DNA from: Clostridiales bacterium
GTDB taxonomy: Bacteria; Bacillota; Clostridia; Christensenellales; Aristaeellaceae
NCBI GenBank assembly: GCA_017569285.1
Contig: CP069419.1
Span: 2,356,001 to 2,420,000 of the forward strand
Direction of reading: 5' to 3'
DNA length: 64,000 nt
Shown here: positions 27,124 to 34,661 of the stretch, piece after piece
How the letters are laid out: each line of letters opens with the position of its first letter
Numbering within the stretch: the first letter of the stretch is position 1
The notes under the pieces: model-generated
What the model was told of the DNA's origin: nothing
Databases searched by the model: none
Seen by the model: only the letters and a program-made list of their open reading frames with translations
Position numbers and translations under genes: made by a program

Positions 27124-27563
27124 GACTTGCCTTCCTTTGCCTTTTCGGCGCGGCGGCGCTCCAGGTATACGTTGGCCATGTCCATGAGGATCTGCCGGTC
27201 GCGGTCGCTGAGCTCATGGGAGACGCGGTAGGCGATATTGGCCCAGGCGGCGTCCTTCGAGAGCATTTCCCGCACGCCGCGGACAACGTCCACAATTTCC
27301 CCGTTCTCATCCCGGAAGACCTGCTCGAAGGTCTGCTCCGCCTCGTGGGTTTCCTGGCTGTAGCCGGCCAGGGCCATCAGGGCGGGATAGCTGATGACCA
27401 GGGCGTCGGCCACCGCCTTCAGGATCGTGGGGGACGGCTTCTGCCGCTTGCCGGATTCCACACGGGAGATTTCAGCCGAGCTGATTCCGCACTTTTCGGC
27501 CAGCTCCCGCTGGGAGACGCCGCGCTCCGTGCGGGCGCTGATCAGGTATTCTCCTAAGGTCAT
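27120..27563 (-). CDS. XRE repressor, ImmR-like
   Basis: 147 residues. Residues ~2-60 are a Cro/C1 helix-turn-helix (SQRELAEKCGISSAEISRVES); the rest is helical and may hold the cleavage site for the ImmA-like partner. ATG at 27563 is preferred, with GGAGG 9 nt upstream. Its promoter region faces the divergent GNAT gene and contains two TTACCAAATG repeats 31 bp apart, which could be its operator. It is ~5.5 kb from the phage gene cluster; whether it controls that cluster is unknown. Confidence 0.82.
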   Translation of the reverse strand: MTLGEYLISARTERGVSQRELAEKCGISSAEISRVESGKRQKPSPTILKAVADALVISYPALMALAGYSQETHEAEQTFEQVFRDENGEIVDVVRGVREMLSKDAAWANIAYRVSHELSDRDRQILMDMANVYLERRRAEKAKEGKS

Positions 27564-27598
27564 CTGCACACACCTCCATCCCTATCATACCTGCTTTG

Positions 27599-27640
27599 TT
27601 ACCAAATGTCAAACGAAAAGATACAAACATTACCAAATGG
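27599..27640. promoter_or_regulatory. Two direct repeats TTACCAAATG, 31 bp apart
   Basis: Identical 10-mers at 27599-27608 and 27630-27639, in the gap between the XRE gene and the divergent acetyltransferase gene. Three-turn spacing on one helix face suggests a repressor operator, probably for the XRE protein. Confidence 0.45.
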
Positions 27641-27689
27641 AAACCACAACAGGAGGCAATTTCCCGGATGAACCTGCCAAGCGCGTTCA

Positions 27690-27719
27690 TTGACAGGGAC
27701 GGTCCCTGTCCTGTATCCT
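27690..27719 (+). promoter_or_regulatory. Promoter with overlapping palindromic operator
   Basis: TTGACA (27690-27695), 18 nt, TATCCT (27714-27719). A perfect inverted repeat GACAGGGAC-G-GTCCCTGTC (27692-27710) covers the -35 and spacer, so a bound protein would block the promoter of the GNAT gene. Confidence 0.55.
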
Positions 27720-27758
27720 GCAGATATAAAGGAGAAAGTGCTTTGGAGGAAACCACAG

Positions 27759-28301
27759 ATGGATTACGCGAAACTGTTCAATGAAATGCACCCCGGTTTT
27801 TTTGACCAGGGGTATATCCGGGAGATGCCGGAAGAATATGCGTTCGCCGAGCTGGTGATGGACCTGCGGAAGGAGCGTCCGGCGGTGCCGGCGTACTGCC
27901 CGCCGGAAGGAATCACCTTCGGCGTGTACCGCGGCGGCATCGCGGCGCTGCGGGAGGCGGTGGCGCAGGTGGACGACGACTGGGTGCAGTACTTCCACGA
28001 GACCACTCCGGTATTCTGCGCCTTTGACGGGGAAGAAATCGCGGCGTTCTGCATCCTGAGCGACTGGGGGACGCACGGCGGCCTGCGGATCGGCGGGCCG
28101 GGATGCGTCGGTACGGTGCCGGCATACCGCGGAAAGGGCATCGGGCTGGAGATGGTGCGGCTGGCCACGGAGCAGCAGGCCGCGGATGGCTTTGACATCT
28201 CCTGGATCCACTATACGCACCTGGAGAAGTGGTACAGCCGCCTGGGCTACCGCACGGTGCTGAAGTGGAACCGCACCGGTTTTATCTTCGCCGGGGAATA
28301 A
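27759..28301 (+). CDS. GNAT-family N-acetyltransferase
   Basis: 180 residues. The acetyl-CoA binding loop reads VPAYRGKGIGLEMV (about residue 128) and the closing WYSRLGYRTVLKW is typical of GNAT enzymes. The N-terminal part is unusual and helical. Substrate unknown. ATG 27759 is chosen because TTTGGAGGAAACCACAG precedes it; an open extension to 27690 covers the promoter. Own promoter and terminator, so a single-gene unit. Confidence 0.82.
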   Translation: MDYAKLFNEMHPGFFDQGYIREMPEEYAFAELVMDLRKERPAVPAYCPPEGITFGVYRGGIAALREAVAQVDDDWVQYFHETTPVFCAFDGEEIAAFCILSDWGTHGGLRIGGPGCVGTVPAYRGKGIGLEMVRLATEQQAADGFDISWIHYTHLEKWYSRLGYRTVLKWNRTGFIFAGE

Positions 28302-28318
28302 GCGGACAGACAGCGAAA

Positions 28319-28351
28319 CGGTGAGGGGAAATCCCCCTCATCGGTTTTTTT
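28319..28351 (+). terminator. Rho-independent terminator after GNAT gene
   Basis: A 10-bp stem with one G-U pair (28319-28328 with 28334-28343) and a run of seven T. Confidence 0.88.
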
Positions 28352-28362
28352 GTTTTTGGGGG

Positions 28363-28392
28363 TTGACAATCTATATCGGATGGCGATATAAT
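28363..28392 (+). promoter_or_regulatory. Strong sigma-A promoter of the ABC exporter operon
   Basis: Perfect TTGACA (28363-28368), 18 nt, perfect TATAAT (28387-28392). It lies inside a set of repeated operator-like sequences. Confidence 0.8.
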
Positions 28393-28433
28393 CCGATTAC
28401 GATATATCGGATGCCGTTATATCGATGGGCGAT
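28372..28433 (+). promoter_or_regulatory. Tandem operator-like repeats over the exporter promoter
   Basis: Two copies of TATATCGGATGSCRNTATA, at 28372-28390 and 28403-28421, exactly 31 bp apart, plus a partial third (ATATCGATGGGCGATA). They cover the spacer, -10 and initial transcribed region. Inverted ATCGGAT/ATCCGAT halves are also present. This pattern fits a dimeric repressor such as a PadR or GntR/YtrA regulator, but no such gene is in the window. Confidence 0.6.
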
Positions 28434-28459
28434 AAAAGAGCGAAAAGAAGGTGAATGTG

Positions 28460-28507
28460 ATGGAAATACAAAACAAAAACGAAAATAACGCAAACAAATC
28501 ATTCTGA
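28460..28507 (+). CDS. 15-residue leader peptide
   Basis: A short open frame, MEIQNKNENNANKSF, starting at an ATG with AGAAGGTG upstream, between the exporter promoter and the ABC ATPase gene. It is rich in Asn and Lys codons. It may be a regulatory leader ORF; no attenuator hairpin pair is obvious, so function is unproven. Confidence 0.35.
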   Translation: MEIQNKNENNANKSF

Positions 28508-28511
28508 ATGG

Positions 28512-28539
28512 TGTAACAAACCGGGAGCCCGGGCGTCTA
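28512..28539 (+). promoter_or_regulatory. Possible ECF-type promoter of the ABC exporter genes
   Basis: TGTAAC (28512-28517), 16 nt, CGTCTA (28534-28539), the textbook spacing for ECF promoters, with the same CGTCTA -10 as the three sites in the sigma/anti-sigma block. It lies about 70 nt before the ATPase start. Confidence 0.42.
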
Positions 28540-28607
28540 TATATATGATGGACTGTTATACGGGAATGATACCCGGAGGATATATACGAGGGGAGAGAAG
28601 GAGAAAA

Positions 28608-29507
28608 ATGGCAATCGAGGTAAACGGGATCAGCAAGACCTATACCGGGAGGAAAGCCGTGGACAACGTTTCCTTCACCGCGGAGGCGGGGAAGGCGCTG
28701 GGGCTCCTGGGGAGGAACGGGGCCGGCAAGACCACGACCATCCGCGTCCTGATGAACGTGATCCGCCCGGAGAGCGGAAACGTGACGCTGGACGGGAAGC
28801 CGATCAACTACGACAGGGTGCGCATCGGCTACCTGCCGGAGGAGCGGGGCCTGTACGCGAAAAAGGAGATCTTCACCCAGCTGGTGTATTTCGCCCGGCT
28901 CAAGGGCATGGAACGGGCGGACGCCGCCCGGTCCGTGGATGGATGGCTGGAGCGCGTGGGGCTGGCGGAATACCGGAACAAGAAGCTGGAAACGCTGTCC
29001 AAGGGCAACCAGCAGAAGGTGCAGCTGATCACCGCCCTGGCGCATGATCCGCAGATCATCATCCTGGACGAGCCGTTCTCCGGCCTGGACCCGGTGAACG
29101 CCATGATGCTGGAGGAGATTGTGAAGGAGCAGATCGAAAAGGGGAAGATCGTGCTGTTTTCCAGCCACCAGATGAACTACATCGAGGAGTTCTGCGACGA
29201 CATTGTCATCCTGAACCACGGCAGCCGGGTGCTGTACGGCAACCTGCGGGAGATCCGGCGGTCCTATCCCCGCACGAAGCTGCTGGTCCGGTCCGACCGG
29301 GCGGATGAGATCCGGGCGGCCTACGGGGATGCCTGCCGGGATTATGAGCGGGACCTGCTGGAGATCACCCTGGCGGACGCCGGGGAAAAGCAGGCGGCCA
29401 TGGCACGGCTGGTGGAGCATTTCAGCCCGGACGAAATCCGGGTGTTCGAGCCTTCCCTGAACGATATCTTCATTGAATACACACAGGAGGCGGAGGAGAC
29501 AAAATGA
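28608..29507 (+). CDS. ABC transporter ATP-binding protein
   Basis: 299 residues. Energises an exporter formed with the next gene. Walker A GRNGAGKTTT (about residue 38), signature LSKGNQQKVQL (about residue 128), Walker B IIILDEPFSGLDP. The C-terminal ~75 residues match NatA/YhaQ-like ATPases of ABC-2 exporters. ATG 28608 has GAGAAGGAG just upstream. It overlaps the permease gene by 4 nt, so translation is coupled. Confidence 0.92.
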   Translation: MAIEVNGISKTYTGRKAVDNVSFTAEAGKALGLLGRNGAGKTTTIRVLMNVIRPESGNVTLDGKPINYDRVRIGYLPEERGLYAKKEIFTQLVYFARLKGMERADAARSVDGWLERVGLAEYRNKKLETLSKGNQQKVQLITALAHDPQIIILDEPFSGLDPVNAMMLEEIVKEQIEKGKIVLFSSHQMNYIEEFCDDIVILNHGSRVLYGNLREIRRSYPRTKLLVRSDRADEIRAAYGDACRDYERDLLEITLADAGEKQAAMARLVEHFSPDEIRVFEPSLNDIFIEYTQEAEETK

Positions 29508-30754
29508 GCAGGTTCCGTACGGTATTCGGGTTTGAGCTCAGCAGCTACCTGAAGAATAAAGTGATTATCGGGGTGACCGTTTTCCTGGTGCTGGCCAGCG
29601 CCATCATGCTCTCCTTCCCGCGGTTTACGCAGGGCGGGGGAAGCGGAACAGACACAGGCGATTCTGCGGACCGTCCCGTGATGCTCATCATCGCGGGCGG
29701 GGAGGAGGATACCGCCCGCATGCGCGAGGTGTTCGCCGGAGTGTTCCCCGGGTATGACGTCCGGGAGTCGGGCATTACGGCGGAAGAGGCGCAGGAGCAG
29801 ATCCGCTCCGGCGAGGCCGGGTGCGCGTTTGTCTTCACAGCGCCGGATGCCTGCACCTATTATGTGGACAACCTGGGCATGAACGACGCCGCGCCGCGTA
29901 CGGCGGCCGCCGCGCTGCAGGCGGAGCGGCGCCGCAGCGGGATGATCGAGAACGGCGTGGCGCCGGATAAGGCGGATGAGATCCTTGCCGGCACGGTTTC
30001 CGTGGAGACGGTGAAGCTGGGCAAGGACCAGTCCTTCACCTTCTTCTATACCTATATCATGATTTTCGCCCTGTACATGGTGATCCTGATGTACGGGCAG
30101 ATGATCGCCACCAACGTGGCCAACGAGAAGAGCTCCCGGACGATGGAGCTGCTGGTGACCAGCGTGAACACCCACGCGATGATCTTCGGCAAGGTGCTGG
30201 CCTCCTGCCTGGTGGGCTTCCTCCAGCTGGGGGTGATCTTCGGGTCGTCGATCCTGTTCTTCAACCTGAACAAGGGGTTCTGGGCGGATGACATGATCAT
30301 CAGCTCCATCTTCAACCCGCCGCCGGCATTGCTGCTGCACCTGCTGCTGTTCTTCTTCCTGGGCTTCCTGGTATACGCGTTCCTCTACGGCGCGGTGGGC
30401 TCCACGGTTTCCCGCCTGGAGGATGTGAACACCGCGGTAATGCCCGTGACGATGCTGTTTATGATCAGCTTCTTCCTGGTGCTCATTCCCCTGGCCGGCG
30501 GGAACGTCGAAAGCACCCTGATCAAGGTATGCTCCTTTGTGCCCTTCACCGCGCCCATGGCGATGTTCACCCGCATTGGTATGAGTTCGGTGCCGCCGAT
30601 TGAGATCGCAGTTTCCGTGATGATCCTGGCGCTGTCCGCCCTGCTGATCGGCTTCCTGTCCGCAAGGATCTACCGGGCAGGCGTGCTGCTGTACGGCGTG
30701 AAGCCGACCCCGGCGCAGATTATCGCGATGCTGAAAAAGGAAAAGCAGGCCTGA
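29504..30754 (+). CDS. ABC-2 type permease
   Basis: 416 residues, NatB/YhaP-like. One N-terminal membrane helix (VIIGVTVFLVLASAIML), a ~130-residue extracytoplasmic loop, then about five C-terminal helices, ending in a basic cytoplasmic tail. Forms the channel of an exporter with the preceding ATPase; such pairs export sodium, antibiotics or peptides, and the substrate here is unknown. Starts within the end of the ATPase gene. Confidence 0.9.
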   Translation: MSRFRTVFGFELSSYLKNKVIIGVTVFLVLASAIMLSFPRFTQGGGSGTDTGDSADRPVMLIIAGGEEDTARMREVFAGVFPGYDVRESGITAEEAQEQIRSGEAGCAFVFTAPDACTYYVDNLGMNDAAPRTAAAALQAERRRSGMIENGVAPDKADEILAGTVSVETVKLGKDQSFTFFYTYIMIFALYMVILMYGQMIATNVANEKSSRTMELLVTSVNTHAMIFGKVLASCLVGFLQLGVIFGSSILFFNLNKGFWADDMIISSIFNPPPALLLHLLLFFFLGFLVYAFLYGAVGSTVSRLEDVNTAVMPVTMLFMISFFLVLIPLAGGNVESTLIKVCSFVPFTAPMAMFTRIGMSSVPPIEIAVSVMILALSALLIGFLSARIYRAGVLLYGVKPTPAQIIAMLKKEKQA

Positions 30755-30768
30755 AAGGAGGATGCGCC

Positions 30769-30948
30769 ATGACAAAGGAATTCCTGAAGGAAAAGATTTT
30801 TACCATCCTGATGATCCTGCTGTCCCTTGGGATCGTCATCATGGACATCACCAAAGGGGACACCAGCCACATGGTGTGGTGGCTCCTGATTGCAGGACTG
30901 AATGTTGTTACCCTTGTGCGGGATTACCTGCGGGAAAAGAAGAAATGA
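30769..30948 (+). CDS. 59-residue two-helix membrane protein in the exporter operon
   Basis: Starts 15 nt after the permease stop with AAAGGAGGATGCGCC before its ATG, an excellent site. Sequence begins MTKEFLKEKIFTILMILLSL; two hydrophobic spans (about 9-26 and 35-52) and a lysine-rich end. It is probably an accessory subunit of the exporter. Family unknown; genuine by site, position and membrane topology. Confidence 0.75.
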   Translation: MTKEFLKEKIFTILMILLSLGIVIMDITKGDTSHMVWWLLIAGLNVVTLVRDYLREKKK

Positions 30949-31104
30949 ACGGATGCGGCGCGGCCTTCGGGCCGCCCCTTTTCACATGGAAAAAACGGAA
31001 CAGTTTTCCGGATGTACGGACAGGAAAAAGCCGCCGGCCCGGCGAAATAATAAAAGCGGTTTTTGGACAACAGGACAGACAGATGACCCGGGAGGGACAA
31101 GAAA

Positions 31105-31308
31105 ATGCTGTACAACAAAGCCTGCGGGGAGGAGCTTTCCCGGCTGGGTTTCGGCTGCGGCGCCTGCGCGGCAGTGTGCCCGCAGAACATCGACATCCCG
31201 GCGGCCATGGCGGAGCTGGCGGAAACAATCGCGAAGATGCCGAGCTGGGCGGAGATGTGCCGCCAGCGGGAAGAGGCAGCCCGGAAGCTGAAGGAACAGA
31301 AAGCGTAA
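31105..31308 (+). CDS. Short ferredoxin-like protein resembling an aldo/keto reductase tail
   Basis: 67 residues. GCGACAAVCPQNIDIPAAM matches the C-terminal 4Fe-4S region of aldo/keto reductases such as the one at 10160-11311, but no barrel precedes it. The usual CxxCxxCxxxCP is reduced to CxxCxxxCP: the first Cys is replaced by Gly, with another Cys at about residue 7 that might substitute. GGGAGGGACAAGAAA precedes the ATG, so it can be translated. Either a small electron carrier or a decaying fragment. Confidence 0.55.
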   Translation: MLYNKACGEELSRLGFGCGACAAVCPQNIDIPAAMAELAETIAKMPSWAEMCRQREEAARKLKEQKA

Positions 31309-31345
31309 AGGATTTACCAACCGACCCAAACAGGAGGGAAAACAC

Positions 31346-31894
31346 ATGGAATTCGCGGGAAACAAATCGGTGATTACGCCGGAAGCGGTATTCATCATCG
31401 GGACGTATGACGAAAACGGCGTGCCGAACGCCATGAACGCCGCCTGGGCGATGCAGAGCGACATGAACGAGATTACGATCATGCTGTCGAAGCACAAGAC
31501 GACGGAAAACTTTGAGAAAACCGGCGCGTTCACGGTGGCCTTCGGCACCGTGGATACCATGCTGATTTCCGACTATTTCGGCGTGGAAACCGGCAAAAAG
31601 GTAAACAAGATCAAGAAGGCCGGCTGCCATGTGCACAAAAGCGCGCACGTGAACGCCCCGATCATCGAGGAATATCCGCTGACGCTGGAATGCAGGGTGA
31701 AATCCTGGGACCCGGCCACCGGGTACGTCATCGGGGAGATCGTTGCCTCCCAGGCGGACGAGCGCATCCTCACGGACGGGAAGGTGGACCTGGGCAAGCT
31801 GAAGCCCATCATCTTCGATCCGTCCTTCAATGCCTACCGCGTGGTGGGGGAAATCGTCGGAAATGCCTTCAAAGACGGGCTGAAACTGAAATAA
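31346..31894 (+). CDS. Flavin reductase-like (flavoredoxin) protein
   Basis: 182 residues of the FMN-binding split-barrel flavin reductase family (flavoredoxin type): NAAWAMQSDMNEITIMLSKH near residue 32 and NFEKTGAFTVAF near residue 57 are typical, and the C terminus has the usual DPSFNAYRVVGE. It probably binds FMN and serves in electron transfer. AGGAGGGAAAACAC precedes the start. It follows the ferredoxin-like gene by 37 nt and precedes the SGNH esterase by 21 nt, so the three may be one operon. Confidence 0.88.
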   Translation: MEFAGNKSVITPEAVFIIGTYDENGVPNAMNAAWAMQSDMNEITIMLSKHKTTENFEKTGAFTVAFGTVDTMLISDYFGVETGKKVNKIKKAGCHVHKSAHVNAPIIEEYPLTLECRVKSWDPATGYVIGEIVASQADERILTDGKVDLGKLKPIIFDPSFNAYRVVGEIVGNAFKDGLKLK

Positions 31895-31915
31895 TCATTA
31901 CAGGAGGAACTGACC

Positions 31916-32857
31916 ATGACCAACCGGGAACTGCAGGACATCTGGTTCGGGGCTTATTCTTTTGAGGAGACGGGGGACGGATGGCTGCAGGCTTTCCAGT
32001 ACACCAAGGCCCAGATGGAATACTTCCGGTCCGCCTTTGATTTCTGGTATGACCGGAGCATGGCGACGACCGCCAAGACGCTGGAATTCACCACGGACGC
32101 GGAAACCGTTTCCTTTGAGTACCGGTTTACCTGGACGGGCTCCCAGGATTCCTTTGAGCTGGCGGTAGACGGCCTGATCACGGAGATCCGCTATGTGAAG
32201 GACCTGCCGGAGGAAGGGAAGCTGGAATGGAAGCTGCCCGAAGGGAAGAAGGACGTCGTGATCTACCTGCCGGCGGACGCGACCGTGGAGCTGCGGAGGT
32301 GCGAAATCGGCGGCGCGTACACCCCGGCGAAGAAGAACGAAAAGGTGCTGTGGCTCGGGGATTCGATCACCCAGGGCTACGGGCCGCTGCGCTCCGCCAT
32401 GACCTACGTCAGCGTGGCCAACCGCCTGCTGAACTACGACATCATCAACCAGGGCATCGGCGGATACATCTATGACAAAAAGTCCCTGATGAAGATGGAC
32501 GGCTACACGCCGGACAAGATCATCGTGGCGCTGGGCACCAACCAGTTCGGCTGCGAGACGATGAAGGACGTGGAGGAATACTACGAAACCCTCATCGGCC
32601 TGTACGGGGAGACGCCGGTGCTGTGCGTGACCCCGCTGTGGCGCGGCGACGTGCCGGACGGGTTCCCGACCCTGAAGCGCTTCTGCGAAAACGTGAAGCA
32701 GATTGCCGGAAAGTACCCGAATGTGAAGATCGCGGACGGCTTCACCCTGGTGCCGCACCTGCCGGAATATTTCCGGGACAACCTGCACCCGAATGAGCTG
32801 GGCTGCGAGACCTATGGCCGGAACCTGGTGGAAGAAATCCGGAAACTGGAATTCTGA
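31916..32857 (+). CDS. SGNH/GDSL-family esterase
   Basis: 313 residues without a signal peptide. Residues ~20-130 form a beta-sandwich domain as in two-domain acetyl-xylan-type esterases; ~135-313 are an SGNH hydrolase: WLGDSITQG (Ser block I, about residue 145), GIGG (II), ALGTNQF (III) and DNLHPNE (catalytic Asp/His, block V). Probably removes acyl groups from carbohydrates. AGGAGGAACTGACC precedes the ATG. Last host gene before the phage cluster. Confidence 0.85.
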   Translation: MTNRELQDIWFGAYSFEETGDGWLQAFQYTKAQMEYFRSAFDFWYDRSMATTAKTLEFTTDAETVSFEYRFTWTGSQDSFELAVDGLITEIRYVKDLPEEGKLEWKLPEGKKDVVIYLPADATVELRRCEIGGAYTPAKKNEKVLWLGDSITQGYGPLRSAMTYVSVANRLLNYDIINQGIGGYIYDKKSLMKMDGYTPDKIIVALGTNQFGCETMKDVEEYYETLIGLYGETPVLCVTPLWRGDVPDGFPTLKRFCENVKQIAGKYPNVKIADGFTLVPHLPEYFRDNLHPNELGCETYGRNLVEEIRKLEF

Positions 32858-32945
32858 CGAAATTCAACGGCACTTGTAACAAAAACGCAACAAACAGTCC
32901 ATTTATTAAGGATTCTGTAACAAATTTGACCGCTTTTGAGCAAGA

Positions 32946-32976
32946 TTAACACCCAGCCGTTGTGATATGATATACT
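32946..32976 (+). promoter_or_regulatory. Putative promoter in front of the terminase genes
   Basis: TTAACA (32946-32951), 19 nt, TATACT (32971-32976) with an extended TG motif directly before the -10. Spacing is long for sigma-A, but the extended -10 could compensate. Confidence 0.42.
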
Positions 32977-32987
32977 CGCAAAGAAAG

Positions 32988-33020
32988 AATCCCTTGCTGA
33001 GAAAACAGCAGGGGATTTTT
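32988..33020 (+). terminator. Terminator immediately before the terminase genes
   Basis: A 12-bp stem with one G-U pair (32988-32999 with 33006-33017) followed by TTTTT, ending 22 nt before the small-terminase ATG. It lies between the putative promoter and the first phage gene; it could instead simply end the esterase transcript. Confidence 0.75.
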
Positions 33021-33042
33021 CATTGGGAAAGGAGGCAGGGGC

Positions 33043-33426
33043 ATGCCGGATACCGGGACCCTGAAGGGCCTGCGCCGGGAGATGACCCGGGAGATGTTTG
33101 AGGAGCTGGCCGCGCTGCAGTGCGAGGTGCCGGAGATCCTCGGATACGTCGGCACCACGGCGGAGAAGCTGGAGAAGTGGTGCCGGAAAACCTACCGCCA
33201 TCCGCTGGATGAAATGCTGCGGATGATCCGCCAGGACGGCCTGGTCGCCATCCGGCGGGCCTCCTTTGACCAGCTGAAGAAAAGCGCCACCGTGATTACC
33301 CAGCAGTACAACCGCTTCCTGCCGCAGGCCGGGGCGGAGGACCGTTCCCAGGCGGACAGCGCGATCCGCGCCTTCACCGCCATGATGAATCCCTCCGGGG
33401 ATACGGTCCGGGAGCTGTTCGAATAG
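33043..33426 (+). CDS. Terminase small subunit (probable)
   Basis: 127 residues, mainly helical, directly upstream of the large terminase. Helical turn region EVPEILGYVGTTAEKLEKWC resembles a DNA-binding domain, and the ADRSQADSAIRAF-like C-terminal helix is typical of small terminases that recognise the packaging start. AAAGGAGG precedes the ATG. First gene of the structural cluster. Identification rests on position plus general features. Confidence 0.68.
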   Translation: MPDTGTLKGLRREMTREMFEELAALQCEVPEILGYVGTTAEKLEKWCRKTYRHPLDEMLRMIRQDGLVAIRRASFDQLKKSATVITQQYNRFLPQAGAEDRSQADSAIRAFTAMMNPSGDTVRELFE

Positions 33427-33434
33427 CGCCCTTT

Positions 33435-34661
33435 GTGCTGCAGCCCCTGTCGCGGAAGCAGAAGCAGGCGATCGCCTGGTGGATGCCCGGATCGGGCCAT
33501 GAGCACGACCGGATCATGCTGGCGGACGGAGCCATCCGCTCCGGTAAGACAATCTCCATGATCCTCTCGTTTCTCCTGTGGAGCCTGTCCTCCTTCCGCG
33601 ACGCGGACTTCATCGTCGCCGGGGTCACCGGCGGCGCGCTGCGCCGCAACGTCCTTTCCCCCATGTTCCGGATGCTGGAAACCTACGGCGTCCCGTATGA
33701 GTGGAAACGCAGCGAGGCGAAGGTCGTGATCGGCACGAACACCTACCACCTGTTCGGCGCCGACAAGGACAACGCCCAGGACAAGCTGCAGGGAATGACC
33801 GCCGCCGGCGCCTACGCCGACGAGGCGGCGCTCTTCCCGCGGTCCTTTGTGGACCAGATGATCGGCCGCTGCTCGGTGGCGGGCAGCAAGATCTTCATGA
33901 ACTGCAACCCGAACGGCGCGTACCATTACATCAAAACCGACTTCATCGACCATGCCGGGGAAATCGGCCTTTTCCGCCTTCATTTCACCATGGATGACAA
34001 TCTGACACTCTCACCCGGGATCAGGGAAAGCTACGCCCGGTCATTCCAGGGCGTTTTTTACCGTCAGTATATCCTGGGGGAATGGGTGAGCGCGGAAGGC
34101 GCCGTGTATCCCATGTGGGATGACGGCGCCAATTCTTTTGAGGATGAAGGTTCCGGGATGTATGAGGGTACGCGCCGTTTCGCGGCCATCGACTATGGCA
34201 CGGTCAATCCGTGTGTGTTCCTGGACGTACGCGACGACGGGCACACCTTCCGGATTGCCAATGAGTATTACTGGGACTCCGCCGCCAGGCAGCGCCAGAA
34301 GACGGACGCGGAATACGCGGACGACCTGCTGGACTTCCTCGGCGGGGATCTGGATACCCTGGTCATTGTCGATCCAAGCGCCGCAAGCTTCAAAACGGAG
34401 CTGCGGAACCGGGGCTTCCGGGTCCGGGACGCGGTGAACAGCGTCCGGGAGGGCATTGCCACCACGGCCGTGCTCATCGGGAACCGCCAGGTCCTTGCCG
34501 AACGGACCCGGTGCCCCAATTTATTCCGCGAAATCCATGACTATGTATGGGACGACCGGGCCCGCCAGCGCGGCGAGGAGCGCCCCCTCAAGGAGCACGA
34601 CCACGCGATGGACGCCCTGCGCTACCTGTGCCATACGCTGACAGACCGTTTCAGGAGGTAA
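33435..34661 (+). CDS. Phage terminase large subunit
   Basis: 408 residues. ATP-driven DNA-packaging motor with nuclease. Motor motifs: DGAIRSGKT (Walker A, about residue 33) and AYADEAALFP (Walker B with catalytic Glu, about residue 127). RNase-H-like nuclease residues: AIDYGTVNP, IVDPSAAS and the closing DHAMDALRYL. All look intact. The GTG at 33435 has no ribosome-binding site; in-frame ATA at 33423, overlapping the small-subunit stop, is a possible alternative start. The stop lies inside a 16-bp direct repeat. Confidence 0.92.
   Translation: MLQPLSRKQKQAIAWWMPGSGHEHDRIMLADGAIRSGKTISMILSFLLWSLSSFRDADFIVAGVTGGALRRNVLSPMFRMLETYGVPYEWKRSEAKVVIGTNTYHLFGADKDNAQDKLQGMTAAGAYADEAALFPRSFVDQMIGRCSVAGSKIFMNCNPNGAYHYIKTDFIDHAGEIGLFRLHFTMDDNLTLSPGIRESYARSFQGVFYRQYILGEWVSAEGAVYPMWDDGANSFEDEGSGMYEGTRRFAAIDYGTVNPCVFLDVRDDGHTFRIANEYYWDSAARQRQKTDAEYADDLLDFLGGDLDTLVIVDPSAASFKTELRNRGFRVRDAVNSVREGIATTAVLIGNRQVLAERTRCPNLFREIHDYVWDDRARQRGEERPLKEHDHAMDALRYLCHTLTDRFRR

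Noticed and set aside
26191-27563. ImmR/ImmA pair as the regulator of the phage cluster
   Set aside because: It is separated by about 5.5 kb of unrelated genes and no shared operator was found near the terminase genes; not excluded but unsupported.
28460-28507. Asn/Lys leader peptide as a classical amino-acid attenuator
   Set aside because: No alternative hairpins or terminator follow the leader, and the downstream genes encode an exporter rather than amino-acid biosynthesis.
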